Assembly (NCBI GenBank): GCA_001789515.1
Contig: MFZT01000026.1
Span: 9,283 to 25,918 of the forward strand
Reading direction: 5' to 3'
DNA length: 16,636 nt
Source of the DNA: Candidatus Roizmanbacteria bacterium RIFCSPHIGHO2_02_FULL_43_11
GTDB lineage: Bacteria; Patescibacteriota; Microgenomatia; UBA1406; HO2-37-13b
In this document: piece after piece, positions 5,571-12,244 of the stretch
Layout: each line of letters opens with the position of its first letter
How positions within the stretch are numbered: position 1 is the first letter of the stretch
Program-made: the position numbers and the translations under genes
Notes under the pieces: model-generated
Told to the model about the DNA's origin: nothing
What the model saw: only the letters and a program-made list of their open reading frames with translations
Databases searched by the model: none

Positions 5571-5756
5571 CTAATTTTTCGCCTCTAACTGGTTAAATAT
5601 TTCCGTATCTATTGTAGCTGTTATGGGCCGTGCAAAACGAGGGTCATTTTTTGGCAACTGTTCAGTATGAGAGAGGTGATTAAGATCTGCAATAATCCAG
5701 ATGATCACTGTTAAAAAAATGGTTAACGATATGATGAATAATTCTTTCTGGTTCAT
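5571..5756 (-). CDS. Small single-pass membrane protein in pilus operon
   Basis: 61 residues: a short polar start (MNQKE), one hydrophobic helix at about 6-24 (LFIISLTIFLTVIIWIIAD) and a 37-residue tail outside or in the cytoplasm. No family is recognised. It begins 6 nt after the pilO stop and ends 1 nt before the next start, so it lies inside a tightly coupled operon, which is the main reason to trust such a short frame. By position it could be a small partner of the PilN/PilO platform, comparable in place though not visibly in sequence to PilP; that is inference only. Confidence 0.68.
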   Translation of the reverse strand: MNQKELFIISLTIFLTVIIWIIADLNHLSHTEQLPKNDPRFARPITATIDTEIFNQLEAKN

Positions 5757-5762
5757 GCCTTC

Positions 5763-6416
5763 TTATAATTTTTGTGCTGTTAAATAATACGTTTCAATAA
5801 TTGCCTGAATAGTTAAATCAATCACTTTGGGCTCAGTTCTACTTGTCTTGTTCTCGACAGTCATCTTCAACCCTGTTATCTGCTTTATTCTCCGTTGATT
5901 AAGTAAAGCTAATAAAAAAGCTTGAAAGCCTTCGTATGTTGCTTCCACCTTAATGCGTGCTCCCACAGTTTGTACCTTGGAAAGGGCCTGATTATCCGTG
6001 TCTTTTTTGGCCACCACCTTTCTTACCTTGCTCTTCATGGATGGATCAACTTTGAGGCTGATCGGGTCAATCATGACAGATGTTACTTTCACACCCGAAT
6101 CATGGCCTGCTCTTTGAATATCCTGAATAAAACCGCTTAGATTTACTCCTTCAGGGACTGTCTCGTCAAGTAAATATCGTTTCGCACGTATGTCCTCAAT
6201 TTGCGATTGTAGCTCAAGCACACGAGTGATATTTTTTTCATATGTTGCGTTAATGCGGTGGAGATCTTCCCCCTGCCTGCGAATACTTATGGCAATGCTT
6301 AAAACAGGCCGGATGACCCAGAAGGCAAAAAAAGACGCCACAAGTAAAAACATTATGGCATAGGTATAATCCTTTACACTTTTATTTTGTATTTTTTTTA
6401 TCAGTTCGTCTTTCAT
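5763..6416 (-). CDS. pilO: PilO-like type IV pilus inner-membrane platform protein
   Basis: 217 residues. A short cytoplasmic start is followed by one membrane helix (about 18-40, YTYAIMFLLVASFFAFWVI), a coiled-coil-like stretch (about 45-85, with LHRINATYEKNITRVLELQS), then an alpha/beta ferredoxin-like region (about 90-217, GARIKVEATYEGFQAFLLAL). This architecture and its place directly after pilN match PilO, which pairs with PilN to link the pilus motor to outer parts. The start overlaps the end of pilN by 35 nt. There is no Shine-Dalgarno, and the ATG sits in the loop of a possible CAGTTC/GAACTG stem (6431-6426 with 6407-6402). Sequence similarity in this family is low, so the call rests on architecture and context. 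Confidence 0.7.
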   Translation of the reverse strand: MKDELIKKIQNKSVKDYTYAIMFLLVASFFAFWVIRPVLSIAISIRRQGEDLHRINATYEKNITRVLELQSQIEDIRAKRYLLDETVPEGVNLSGFIQDIQRAGHDSGVKVTSVMIDPISLKVDPSMKSKVRKVVAKKDTDNQALSKVQTVGARIKVEATYEGFQAFLLALLNQRRIKQITGLKMTVENKTSRTEPKVIDLTIQAIIETYYLTAQKL

Positions 6417-6945
6417 TTTTTTTCTGAACTGGTATTTCTACCACAAACTCGTACCCACCGGACCTCACTTGCGAGATCATGTTAATCTGTGCAGTCTCAA
6501 ACCCTTTTGTTAACACAAGTTTACGGTGCAGTGCCCGAATGGATTCCACGTTTGCCGAAACTCCTCCTAATTTAACTATATTTCCTGACATATCCAGAGA
6601 GTTCAAACTCGTATCGCTCGGAATTGATGCAAGCACTGTCTGTAGCTTTTTCAAAAACGCGTCCTGCGCATCCAGAATAGCTTTGACATACGTCGTTTGG
6701 CTTTGAATCATTTCAGCTTCCTCAACAATTGGAGCTGTCACTGCAAGGATTTGCTGTTTTTGACGAAATTTCTGTTTGAGATCAATGATTTTCTGATCCT
6801 CCCTGAATCGAAAGAAAAACACACTAATGACAACAATTTGGGTAATGATAATGATGTATCTGAAATAAAACAGAATAAAATGAAGCAGCCTGTCCGCTAC
6901 CTTTTGTTTCCTCTTTGGTAATAGATTAACCGTATACGAGCTCAT
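6382..6945 (-). CDS. pilN: PilN-like type IV pilus inner-membrane platform protein
   Basis: 187 residues. The start SSYTVNLLPKRKQKVADR is the classic PilN cytoplasmic motif (INLLP), which docks on PilM in pilus systems. One membrane helix follows (about 28-46, YFRYIIIITQIVVISVFFF), then a coiled coil (about 50-85) and a ferredoxin-like domain (about 95-175, with SLNSLDMSGNIVKLGGVSANVESIRALHRKL). The C-terminal tail is very basic. Its ATG overlaps the rpsT stop as ATGA, a translational-coupling arrangement, and it overlaps pilO downstream. No pilM, motor ATPase or prepilin gene lies in this window, so whether it serves a pilus or a DNA-uptake/secretion variant is unknown. Confidence 0.78.
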   Translation of the reverse strand: MSSYTVNLLPKRKQKVADRLLHFILFYFRYIIIITQIVVISVFFFRFREDQKIIDLKQKFRQKQQILAVTAPIVEEAEMIQSQTTYVKAILDAQDAFLKKLQTVLASIPSDTSLNSLDMSGNIVKLGGVSANVESIRALHRKLVLTKGFETAQINMISQVRSGGYEFVVEIPVQKKNERRTDKKNTK

Positions 6946-7202
6946 TGAGCACCACGTGATAATTTAGATATCCGCGATTTCATCCGAGCCGCCTTGTTTT
7001 TATGGATAATATTCTTCTTTGCTGCCTTGTCAATGGTAGAAAATGTTGCAGCTAGAGCTTTATTGCCTTTTTTTGACTTTACTGAAGCCGATTTTGTAAA
7101 AGTTTTTACTGCTTCTTTCAGTGTTCTCTTGAGACCGACGTTATGTTCTGTCCTTTTTCTATCCTTTCGGAGTTTTTTTTGAGCTGACTTAATAATAGGC
7201 AT
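6942..7202 (-). CDS. rpsT: 30S ribosomal protein S20
   Basis: 86 residues, the normal S20 length. The sequence is Lys/Arg/Ala-rich and helical: MPIIKSAQKKLRKDRKR at the start, then LKEAVKTFT, KKGNKALAATFSTIDKAAKK and IHKNKAARMKSRISKL, the standard S20 pattern that binds 16S rRNA in the 30S body. An in-frame TTG five codons upstream (7217) is open, but the ATG at 7202 gives the conserved N-terminus and has a GGGGGTGA ribosome site a few bases upstream, one of the few clear ones in the window. It is the first gene of a six-gene operon leading into pilus and surface-protein genes, and overlaps pilN as ATGA. Confidence 0.94.
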   Translation of the reverse strand: MPIIKSAQKKLRKDRKRTEHNVGLKRTLKEAVKTFTKSASVKSKKGNKALAATFSTIDKAAKKNIIHKNKAARMKSRISKLSRGAQ

Positions 7203-7235
7203 AACAATCACCCCCAATCCTCATGCTGGTAATCT

Positions 7236-7241
7236 ATAATA
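7236..7241 (-). promoter_or_regulatory. Possible -10 box for the rpsT operon (TATTAT)
   Basis: The minus strand reads TATTAT about 33 nt before the rpsT ATG, leaving room for a short leader with the GGGGGTGA ribosome site. No convincing -35 is seen at 16-18 bp. It is the best candidate for the operon promoter, but weak. The rest of 7203-7293 shows nothing recognisable. Confidence 0.35.
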
Positions 7242-7293
7242 TTCTTGCGACCCAATAAGCCCTATTGTATGAAATTTCAGAGCAAGATACAAT

Positions 7294-7332
7294 CAACTAG
7301 TTACAACTGGTTGAACTCGTTCTAACTAGTTG
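7294..7332. promoter_or_regulatory. Four phased AACTNGTT palindromes, operator-like array upstream of murJ
   Basis: The octamer AACTNGTT occurs at 7295-7302 (N=A), 7305-7312 (G), 7314-7321 (C) and 7324-7331 (A), with start-to-start steps of 10, 9 and 10 bp, about one helical turn each. The whole 39-bp block is a near-dyad; its outer arms CAACTAGTTA and TAACTAGTTG are perfect reverse complements. It lies 10 bp from the murJ start, across the likely core promoter. A TGTAAT at 7331-7336 is a possible -10 for murJ; no good -35 is seen. It looks like a protein binding site, or a strong hairpin if transcribed; the regulator is unknown. Confidence 0.6.
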
Positions 7333-7341
7333 TAATCAAAC

Positions 7342-8970
7342 ATGCACGATATTATTAATCACACAAAGACACTTATTTTCAGAAAGCAAAAGGATATCCT
7401 CTCCTCTGTCATTATTCTTTCATCAATGATGGTTTTATCACGATTTCTAGGGCTCGTGCGTAACCGGACCTTTGCAACCTTCTTTTCTAAAGAGGAGCTT
7501 GATTTGCTAATTGCTGCATACCGTCTGCCCGATTTTGTATTTGAGGTTCTTGTCACAGGAGCACTCAGTTCTGCTTTTATTCCTATTTTCATTCAGTACA
7601 AGAAGAACCCTAAAGAGCTATCAGTCAAAATATCCTCCATTGTTAATCTTTTAACTCTCATGCTGTTTGTCTTTATGTTACTGTCGTTTATATTTGCTGA
7701 CGTTATTATTCGCATCATTACTCCCGGATTTACACCATCACAGATTAAGGAGGTAACGTATATCGCAAGGATATATCTCATAAGTCAGATGCCATTCTTT
7801 GTATTTGGGAATATTCTGTCTGGTATTGCGCAGGCAAATAGGATTTTTATGTTAACAGCACTTGCCCCATTAATCTATACCATTGGTGTCATCGGTGGCA
7901 CTGTGTTTCTGTCACACTCATTTTGGCTGTATGGTCCTGTAATTGGGACTGTTGCAGGAGCTTTCCTCTTTTTTTTCATCCAGTTGCCCATTTTGCACAT
8001 CACACACTTTCACTATTCCCCATTTGTGTTTGAGAGAAAAGTTCTCAGAGAGTTTTTTACGCTTTTCCTGCCAAGAACGTTTTCCGTCCTCACCAGTCAG
8101 ATTGAGCAAACTATTGATTTGTCTCTTGCAACTTTGGTCGGGGCAGGTAGTGTGACCGTGGTAAACTTCGCCCAGCGACTGCAGCTTTTTCCTGTTGCGT
8201 TTGTTGGTATGGCTTTCGGGCAGGCTTCACTTCCATATATTTCCAGTCTTTATAAGGATCACAATATAGATGCTATACGCAAGCTATTTGTTGATTCAAT
8301 ACTTCAGCTTGTGTACTTAAGTGTCCCTCTTGGCATCTTTTTTATCTTTGCACGTACCCCAATCGTTCGTATTGCATATGGTGGACGAATGTTTGACTGG
8401 GAGGCAACTGTTCTTACCGCATCAACGCTTTCATATTTCGGTCTGTCTATCCCATTCCACAGCATCTTCTATTTTGTCACCCGGGCGTTCTACGCAGCTC
8501 ATGATACAAAAACACCTCTTTACATTAACCTTTTTTCTATCTTTGTCAATGTTCTCTTAAGCGTCCTTTTTATTATCTTTCTGCACATGCCCGTCTGGTC
8601 ACTTGGTATATCATTTTCTTTTGCCATTACGTTAAACGTCATCCTGCAGCTTGCTGCATATTATAGAAAGGTTGAAGGATTTCATTTAACAAAACTCATA
8701 CATCACAGCATCAAGATATACCTAGCAGGCTTCCTGGCAGCTCTTCCTTCATATACTGCGTTAAAAGTCTTTGATGAACTACTTATTGATACGTCCAGAA
8801 GCATTAATGTATTCTTATTGCTCCTATGCGTTTTCATCATTTATGGTATTGGGTATCTTTTTTTCTCATGGCTATTTAACATTGAGGAAGTATACATTCT
8901 TGGGAAGTTGTTGCGAAAGATTAAAATATTGAGAAGACAAGTCGAAGAGCCTGTTACCCAAGCGAGTTGA
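7342..8970 (+). CDS. murJ: Lipid II flippase MurJ (MviN family)
   Basis: 542 residues of almost continuous hydrophobic helices, consistent with the 14 membrane segments of MurJ, which moves lipid II to the outer face for peptidoglycan synthesis. The N-terminal signature SRFLGLVRNRTFATFF (about 33-48) and the following AAYRLPDFVFEVLVTGALSSAF (split at about 58-79) are characteristic; GIAQANRIF (about 161-169) and FGLSIPFHSIFYFVTRAFYA (split) also fit. About 30 residues precede the first conserved segment, usual for this family in reduced bacteria. The start at 7342 has no Shine-Dalgarno and lies 5 nt after a possible -10, so the mRNA may be leaderless. It is followed after 79 nt by mltG, another peptidoglycan gene, and runs divergently from rpsT. 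Confidence 0.93.
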   Translation: MHDIINHTKTLIFRKQKDILSSVIILSSMMVLSRFLGLVRNRTFATFFSKEELDLLIAAYRLPDFVFEVLVTGALSSAFIPIFIQYKKNPKELSVKISSIVNLLTLMLFVFMLLSFIFADVIIRIITPGFTPSQIKEVTYIARIYLISQMPFFVFGNILSGIAQANRIFMLTALAPLIYTIGVIGGTVFLSHSFWLYGPVIGTVAGAFLFFFIQLPILHITHFHYSPFVFERKVLREFFTLFLPRTFSVLTSQIEQTIDLSLATLVGAGSVTVVNFAQRLQLFPVAFVGMAFGQASLPYISSLYKDHNIDAIRKLFVDSILQLVYLSVPLGIFFIFARTPIVRIAYGGRMFDWEATVLTASTLSYFGLSIPFHSIFYFVTRAFYAAHDTKTPLYINLFSIFVNVLLSVLFIIFLHMPVWSLGISFSFAITLNVILQLAAYYRKVEGFHLTKLIHHSIKIYLAGFLAALPSYTALKVFDELLIDTSRSINVFLLLLCVFIIYGIGYLFFSWLFNIEEVYILGKLLRKIKILRRQVEEPVTQAS

Positions 8971-9034
8971 GGCGAAGAAGTATAGAAAGGTATGGGCACA
9001 GTTGAGGGTAGGGTATAGTGGTTGTATGCTTTTG

Positions 9035-9040
9035 TATAAT
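9035..9040 (+). promoter_or_regulatory. -10 box of mltG promoter (TATAAT)
   Basis: TATAAT, preceded directly by TG, ends 9 nt before the ATG at 9050. No good -35 is visible at 16-18 bp. The short distance implies a leaderless or nearly leaderless mRNA and supports the 9050 start over an in-frame start at 9002, which lies upstream of the promoter. Confidence 0.5.
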
Positions 9041-9049
9041 AGAAACCAT

Positions 9050-10015
9050 ATGAAACGTATCTATATATTGGCCATGCTGTTTATTATTGGCATCATAGGC
9101 TTCGGGCTCTTTTATGCCGAAGGCTCACTTCCTGCACAGCCAACGGTCAAGACAAAGCAAAATTTCGTTATTGCAAAAGGTGATTCTGTGAACAAGATCA
9201 TTAATAATCTTGAAAAGCAAGGGTTTATTCGCAACCGCTTAGTATTTTTTATCATTGTGAAGCAACTGGACATTGAGAACAAAATTCAGGCCGGGTTATT
9301 CAGAATATCGCCGTCGATGCGTGCCAAAGATGTTGCTTTAACGTTAACTCATGGCTCTGATGATGTATGGGTCACTGTTATTGAAGGATTGCGTAAGGAA
9401 GAAATTGCCCAGATACTCTCTGATGATGTCGGTATTCCTGAGTCTGAATTCATAAAAAGAGCGCAGGAAGGCACCTTATTCCCCGATACCTATTTAATAC
9501 CCAGAGATGCCACGATTGATCAGGTCCTTAATACATTTGCATCTAATTTCAATAAAAAATATTCGGATACCTTGCGCTCACAGGCACGAGCACAAGGTCT
9601 TTCTGATAACGATGTTCTTATCCTTGCCTCTATTGTGGAGCGAGAGGCAAATAGCTTCCAAACAATGAAACAAGTTGCATCTATTCTGCGTAAACGTCTG
9701 AAGGAAGGCTATCCACTGCAAGTTGATGCAACTGTTCAATATGCGCTCGGATATCAGGAAGAAGAAAATTCATGGTGGAAAAAAAGCCTTTCTCTTGAGG
9801 ATTTAAAGATTTCTTCACTCTACAATACATACACTCACACAGGGCTTCCACCAGGCCCTATTGGTAGCCCAGGTTTGAGTGCAATAACGGCTATTATCGA
9901 GTCCGACACGGATACTCCATATCTTTACTACATCTCAAATAAGGATGGATCACAATTGCATTACGCTCGTACTCTGGATGAACATAATGAAAACATTCGG
10001 AAGTATCTAAGATAA
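9050..10015 (+). CDS. mltG: Endolytic murein transglycosylase MltG (YceG-like)
   Basis: A 321-residue membrane-anchored enzyme that cuts nascent glycan strands and so ends their growth. An N-terminal membrane helix (about 3-22) precedes a LysM-like region (about 37-100, FVIAKGDSVNKIINNLEKQG). The catalytic YceG domain contains LFPDTYLIP (143-151), ILASIVEREA (191-200) with Glu197 as the likely catalytic acid, LQVDATVQYALG (223-234), YNTYTHTGLPPGPIGSPG (258-275) and YLYYISNKDGSQLHYA (291-306). All expected motifs are intact and the length is normal. The open frame reaches 9002, but the promoter position and the membrane-helix start favour 9050. It follows murJ and ends 6 nt from the convergent ftsK stop, with no terminator seen. 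Confidence 0.93.
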   Translation: MKRIYILAMLFIIGIIGFGLFYAEGSLPAQPTVKTKQNFVIAKGDSVNKIINNLEKQGFIRNRLVFFIIVKQLDIENKIQAGLFRISPSMRAKDVALTLTHGSDDVWVTVIEGLRKEEIAQILSDDVGIPESEFIKRAQEGTLFPDTYLIPRDATIDQVLNTFASNFNKKYSDTLRSQARAQGLSDNDVLILASIVEREANSFQTMKQVASILRKRLKEGYPLQVDATVQYALGYQEEENSWWKKSLSLEDLKISSLYNTYTHTGLPPGPIGSPGLSAITAIIESDTDTPYLYYISNKDGSQLHYARTLDEHNENIRKYLR

Positions 10016-10021
10016 TAGGCC

Positions 10022-12202
10022 TCAATGAATTCCTTGTATCTCTTCCTGCATGTTCTGTTCATGAATTTGCTCAGGTGTAGGTTCAGTCATATGTGCACCA
10101 GGTCTTTGCAAAATCTCCCGAGCCTTCGATCCGTGTGCTGAACTTACATACCCTTTGGCTTCAAGTTGATCCAGAATGCGAGCAGCACGTGCATAGCCTA
10201 CTGACAACCGTCGCTGAATAAGAGAGGCAGATGCCTTTCCTTCCTGGTAAATGAGATCTAAAGCTTGTTTGAGCAAGGGATCACTTCCGTCTCCTGAGAC
10301 CACACGAGATTCTCCACTTGATGTCATTACCGTCGTGACATCCTGCTCAGTAACTTCTTCTGTATAATGCACTTCTGGCACGCGCTCTCTTAAAAATTGA
10401 ACGATGTGCTGGACATCCTTCTCAGAAAGATATGGTCCTTGAATACGTCGTGGTTTCGCCTGATCTGCAGGTAGATATAACATGTCTCCTTTACCAACAA
10501 GTTTTTCTGCCCCAGGCATATCAAGTACAACACGGGAGTCTATAAGGCTGGCAACATTAAATGCAATACGCGTTGGAATATTCGCCTTCATGAGGCCGGT
10601 GATGACATTCACTGAAGGCCGTTGTGTAGCAAGAATAAGATGAATTCCTGTTGCACGGGCCATTTGAGCAATACGTGTAATATACTCCTCCGCCTCACGA
10701 GCGGCTGCTATCATTAAATCTGAAAGCTCGTCAATAATAAAGATGATGTAGGGAAGCTTTTGGATGCCGGGGCGCTCATTGTAACTTTCAAGATTTCGAG
10801 CGCCGACCTGAGCAAAGAGTTTATACCTGTTATTCATTTCCCCAACGGTCCACTTAAGTGCAGAAATGATCTTTTCCGAGTCAACGATGACTTCAGTAAG
10901 TAAATGCGGAATCCCATTGTACTGTGTAAATTCGACACGTTTCGGATCAATAAGGATAAGTCGCAGGTCTTCAGGCGTTGTACGGAAAAGGAAACTACAT
11001 ATCCACGCATTTAAGAGGACTGATTTACCCGACCCTGTTGTACCTGCAACAAGGGCATGAGGCATTTTACCAAGGTTTGTCACAACTGTTCTGCCTGATA
11101 CATCAAGCCCCAAAGGTACTGTAAGGGGGTGGTGGTTTTCAGAAACTTCTGGATCAAGCATCATACGTTTCAGTGAAACAATTTCTGAACGTCTGTTTGG
11201 AATTTCAATACCGACAAGTGACCGACCGGGCATTGGGGCCTCGATACGCACCTGACCAGTTGGAGCAGCAAGAGCGAGTGCAAGATCGTTTGAAAGTGCT
11301 GTAATTTTGGATAGCTTTGTCCCCATAACAATTTCAATTGCATATTGGGTGACTGTGGGGCCGGGATTGATTTCCGAAACACGTGCACGAATACCAAAAC
11401 TGTCAAGGGTTCGCTCAATGGTGTCTGAATTCATCCCTACATCTCCAATGTCTGCTTTTTGCTCTTGGATGTCTTCAAGTAGAGCAAGTGGGGGATAAGC
11501 CCAGTTTTTGGATGAATGACCTGAGAGTGTTCGAATATTAAGTTCATCTGTCCCTTTCAGCACGGGTTTTGCAGGGGCAGGCTGAATTTGTGGAGGGTTA
11601 CCTTGGAGCGGTGAAGATGTGATAAATTCGCCTTTGCCTTGCTGTCGAGAACCAGTTTGGGCCTTCTTGCTCATAAGAGGCTGTAGAAATCCATTCCACA
11701 CAAATTTCATTGCGGTCTTAAGTCCAGTCAAGACCATCAAAATGAAGATATCAATTGAGGTGTTAAAAAAAAGAATGATGCCAACAATAAAAGTGACAAG
11801 AAGAATTAAGAATGCACCAAAACCCGAGAAATCTGAGGCAAGATTAACAGCAATCAGTTCCCCGAATCTTCCTGCACGGGCAGCACCAAGAAGCGTAATA
11901 AAAATGAGGGTGAGTCCTACTGTAACATGTGGTTTGATAAGTTTCAACTTGGCAGTATTAAAAAAATGTGAAGATAGTAGAAGTGCAATTATTGGAATGA
12001 AAATGGCAAGAATCCCAAAATAACCGGATAAGATATCGTTCAGGATAATTAAAACATTTCCTGCTCTTGCAAAGGAGATAAACCCCATCGAAGAGAATAC
12101 AAAAATAAGAAGGCCAATAATATTGAAAAACAGGTTTTTTTTGATCTTGATGTTTTTTCTGAATGGGAGCTTGAACGTTATGTGCTTCTTGTGCTTAGGC
12201 AT
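10022..12202 (-). CDS. ftsK: DNA translocase FtsK
   Basis: 726 residues. About four membrane helices (about 24-46, 58-80, 93-108, 128-160) are followed by a short linker (about 170-230, Gln/Pro-rich) and the RecA-like motor: Walker A GTTGSGKS (387-394), Walker B IIFIIDE (485-491), ATQRPSVNVITG (525-536) and RIAFNVASLIDSRVVLD (545-561). A C-terminal winged-helix gamma domain (about 640-698, LIYQEGKASASLIQRRLSVG split) would read KOPS-like sites. It pumps chromosome DNA through the closing septum. The linker is much shorter than in E. coli. The frame is open to 12235, but the promoter TTGACT-N17-TACAAT covers that part, so the ATG at 12202 is chosen. It lies downstream of pnp but has its own promoter. 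Confidence 0.94.
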   Translation of the reverse strand: MPKHKKHITFKLPFRKNIKIKKNLFFNIIGLLIFVFSSMGFISFARAGNVLIILNDILSGYFGILAIFIPIIALLLSSHFFNTAKLKLIKPHVTVGLTLIFITLLGAARAGRFGELIAVNLASDFSGFGAFLILLVTFIVGIILFFNTSIDIFILMVLTGLKTAMKFVWNGFLQPLMSKKAQTGSRQQGKGEFITSSPLQGNPPQIQPAPAKPVLKGTDELNIRTLSGHSSKNWAYPPLALLEDIQEQKADIGDVGMNSDTIERTLDSFGIRARVSEINPGPTVTQYAIEIVMGTKLSKITALSNDLALALAAPTGQVRIEAPMPGRSLVGIEIPNRRSEIVSLKRMMLDPEVSENHHPLTVPLGLDVSGRTVVTNLGKMPHALVAGTTGSGKSVLLNAWICSFLFRTTPEDLRLILIDPKRVEFTQYNGIPHLLTEVIVDSEKIISALKWTVGEMNNRYKLFAQVGARNLESYNERPGIQKLPYIIFIIDELSDLMIAAAREAEEYITRIAQMARATGIHLILATQRPSVNVITGLMKANIPTRIAFNVASLIDSRVVLDMPGAEKLVGKGDMLYLPADQAKPRRIQGPYLSEKDVQHIVQFLRERVPEVHYTEEVTEQDVTTVMTSSGESRVVSGDGSDPLLKQALDLIYQEGKASASLIQRRLSVGYARAARILDQLEAKGYVSSAHGSKAREILQRPGAHMTEPTPEQIHEQNMQEEIQGIH

Positions 12203-12213
12203 ATGATGCAACC

Positions 12214-12242
12214 ATTGTAGATAGAGCCTGCACAAAAGTCAA
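12214..12242 (-). promoter_or_regulatory. Promoter of ftsK between pnp and ftsK
   Basis: On the minus strand TTGACT (12242-12237), 17 bp, TACAAT (12219-12214), close to consensus. The -10 box ends 11 nt before the ftsK ATG at 12202, so the transcript would have about 5 leader bases. It lies in the 42-bp gap between pnp and ftsK and shows ftsK is not only read through from rpsO-pnp. Confidence 0.75.
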
Positions 12243-12244
12243 TT

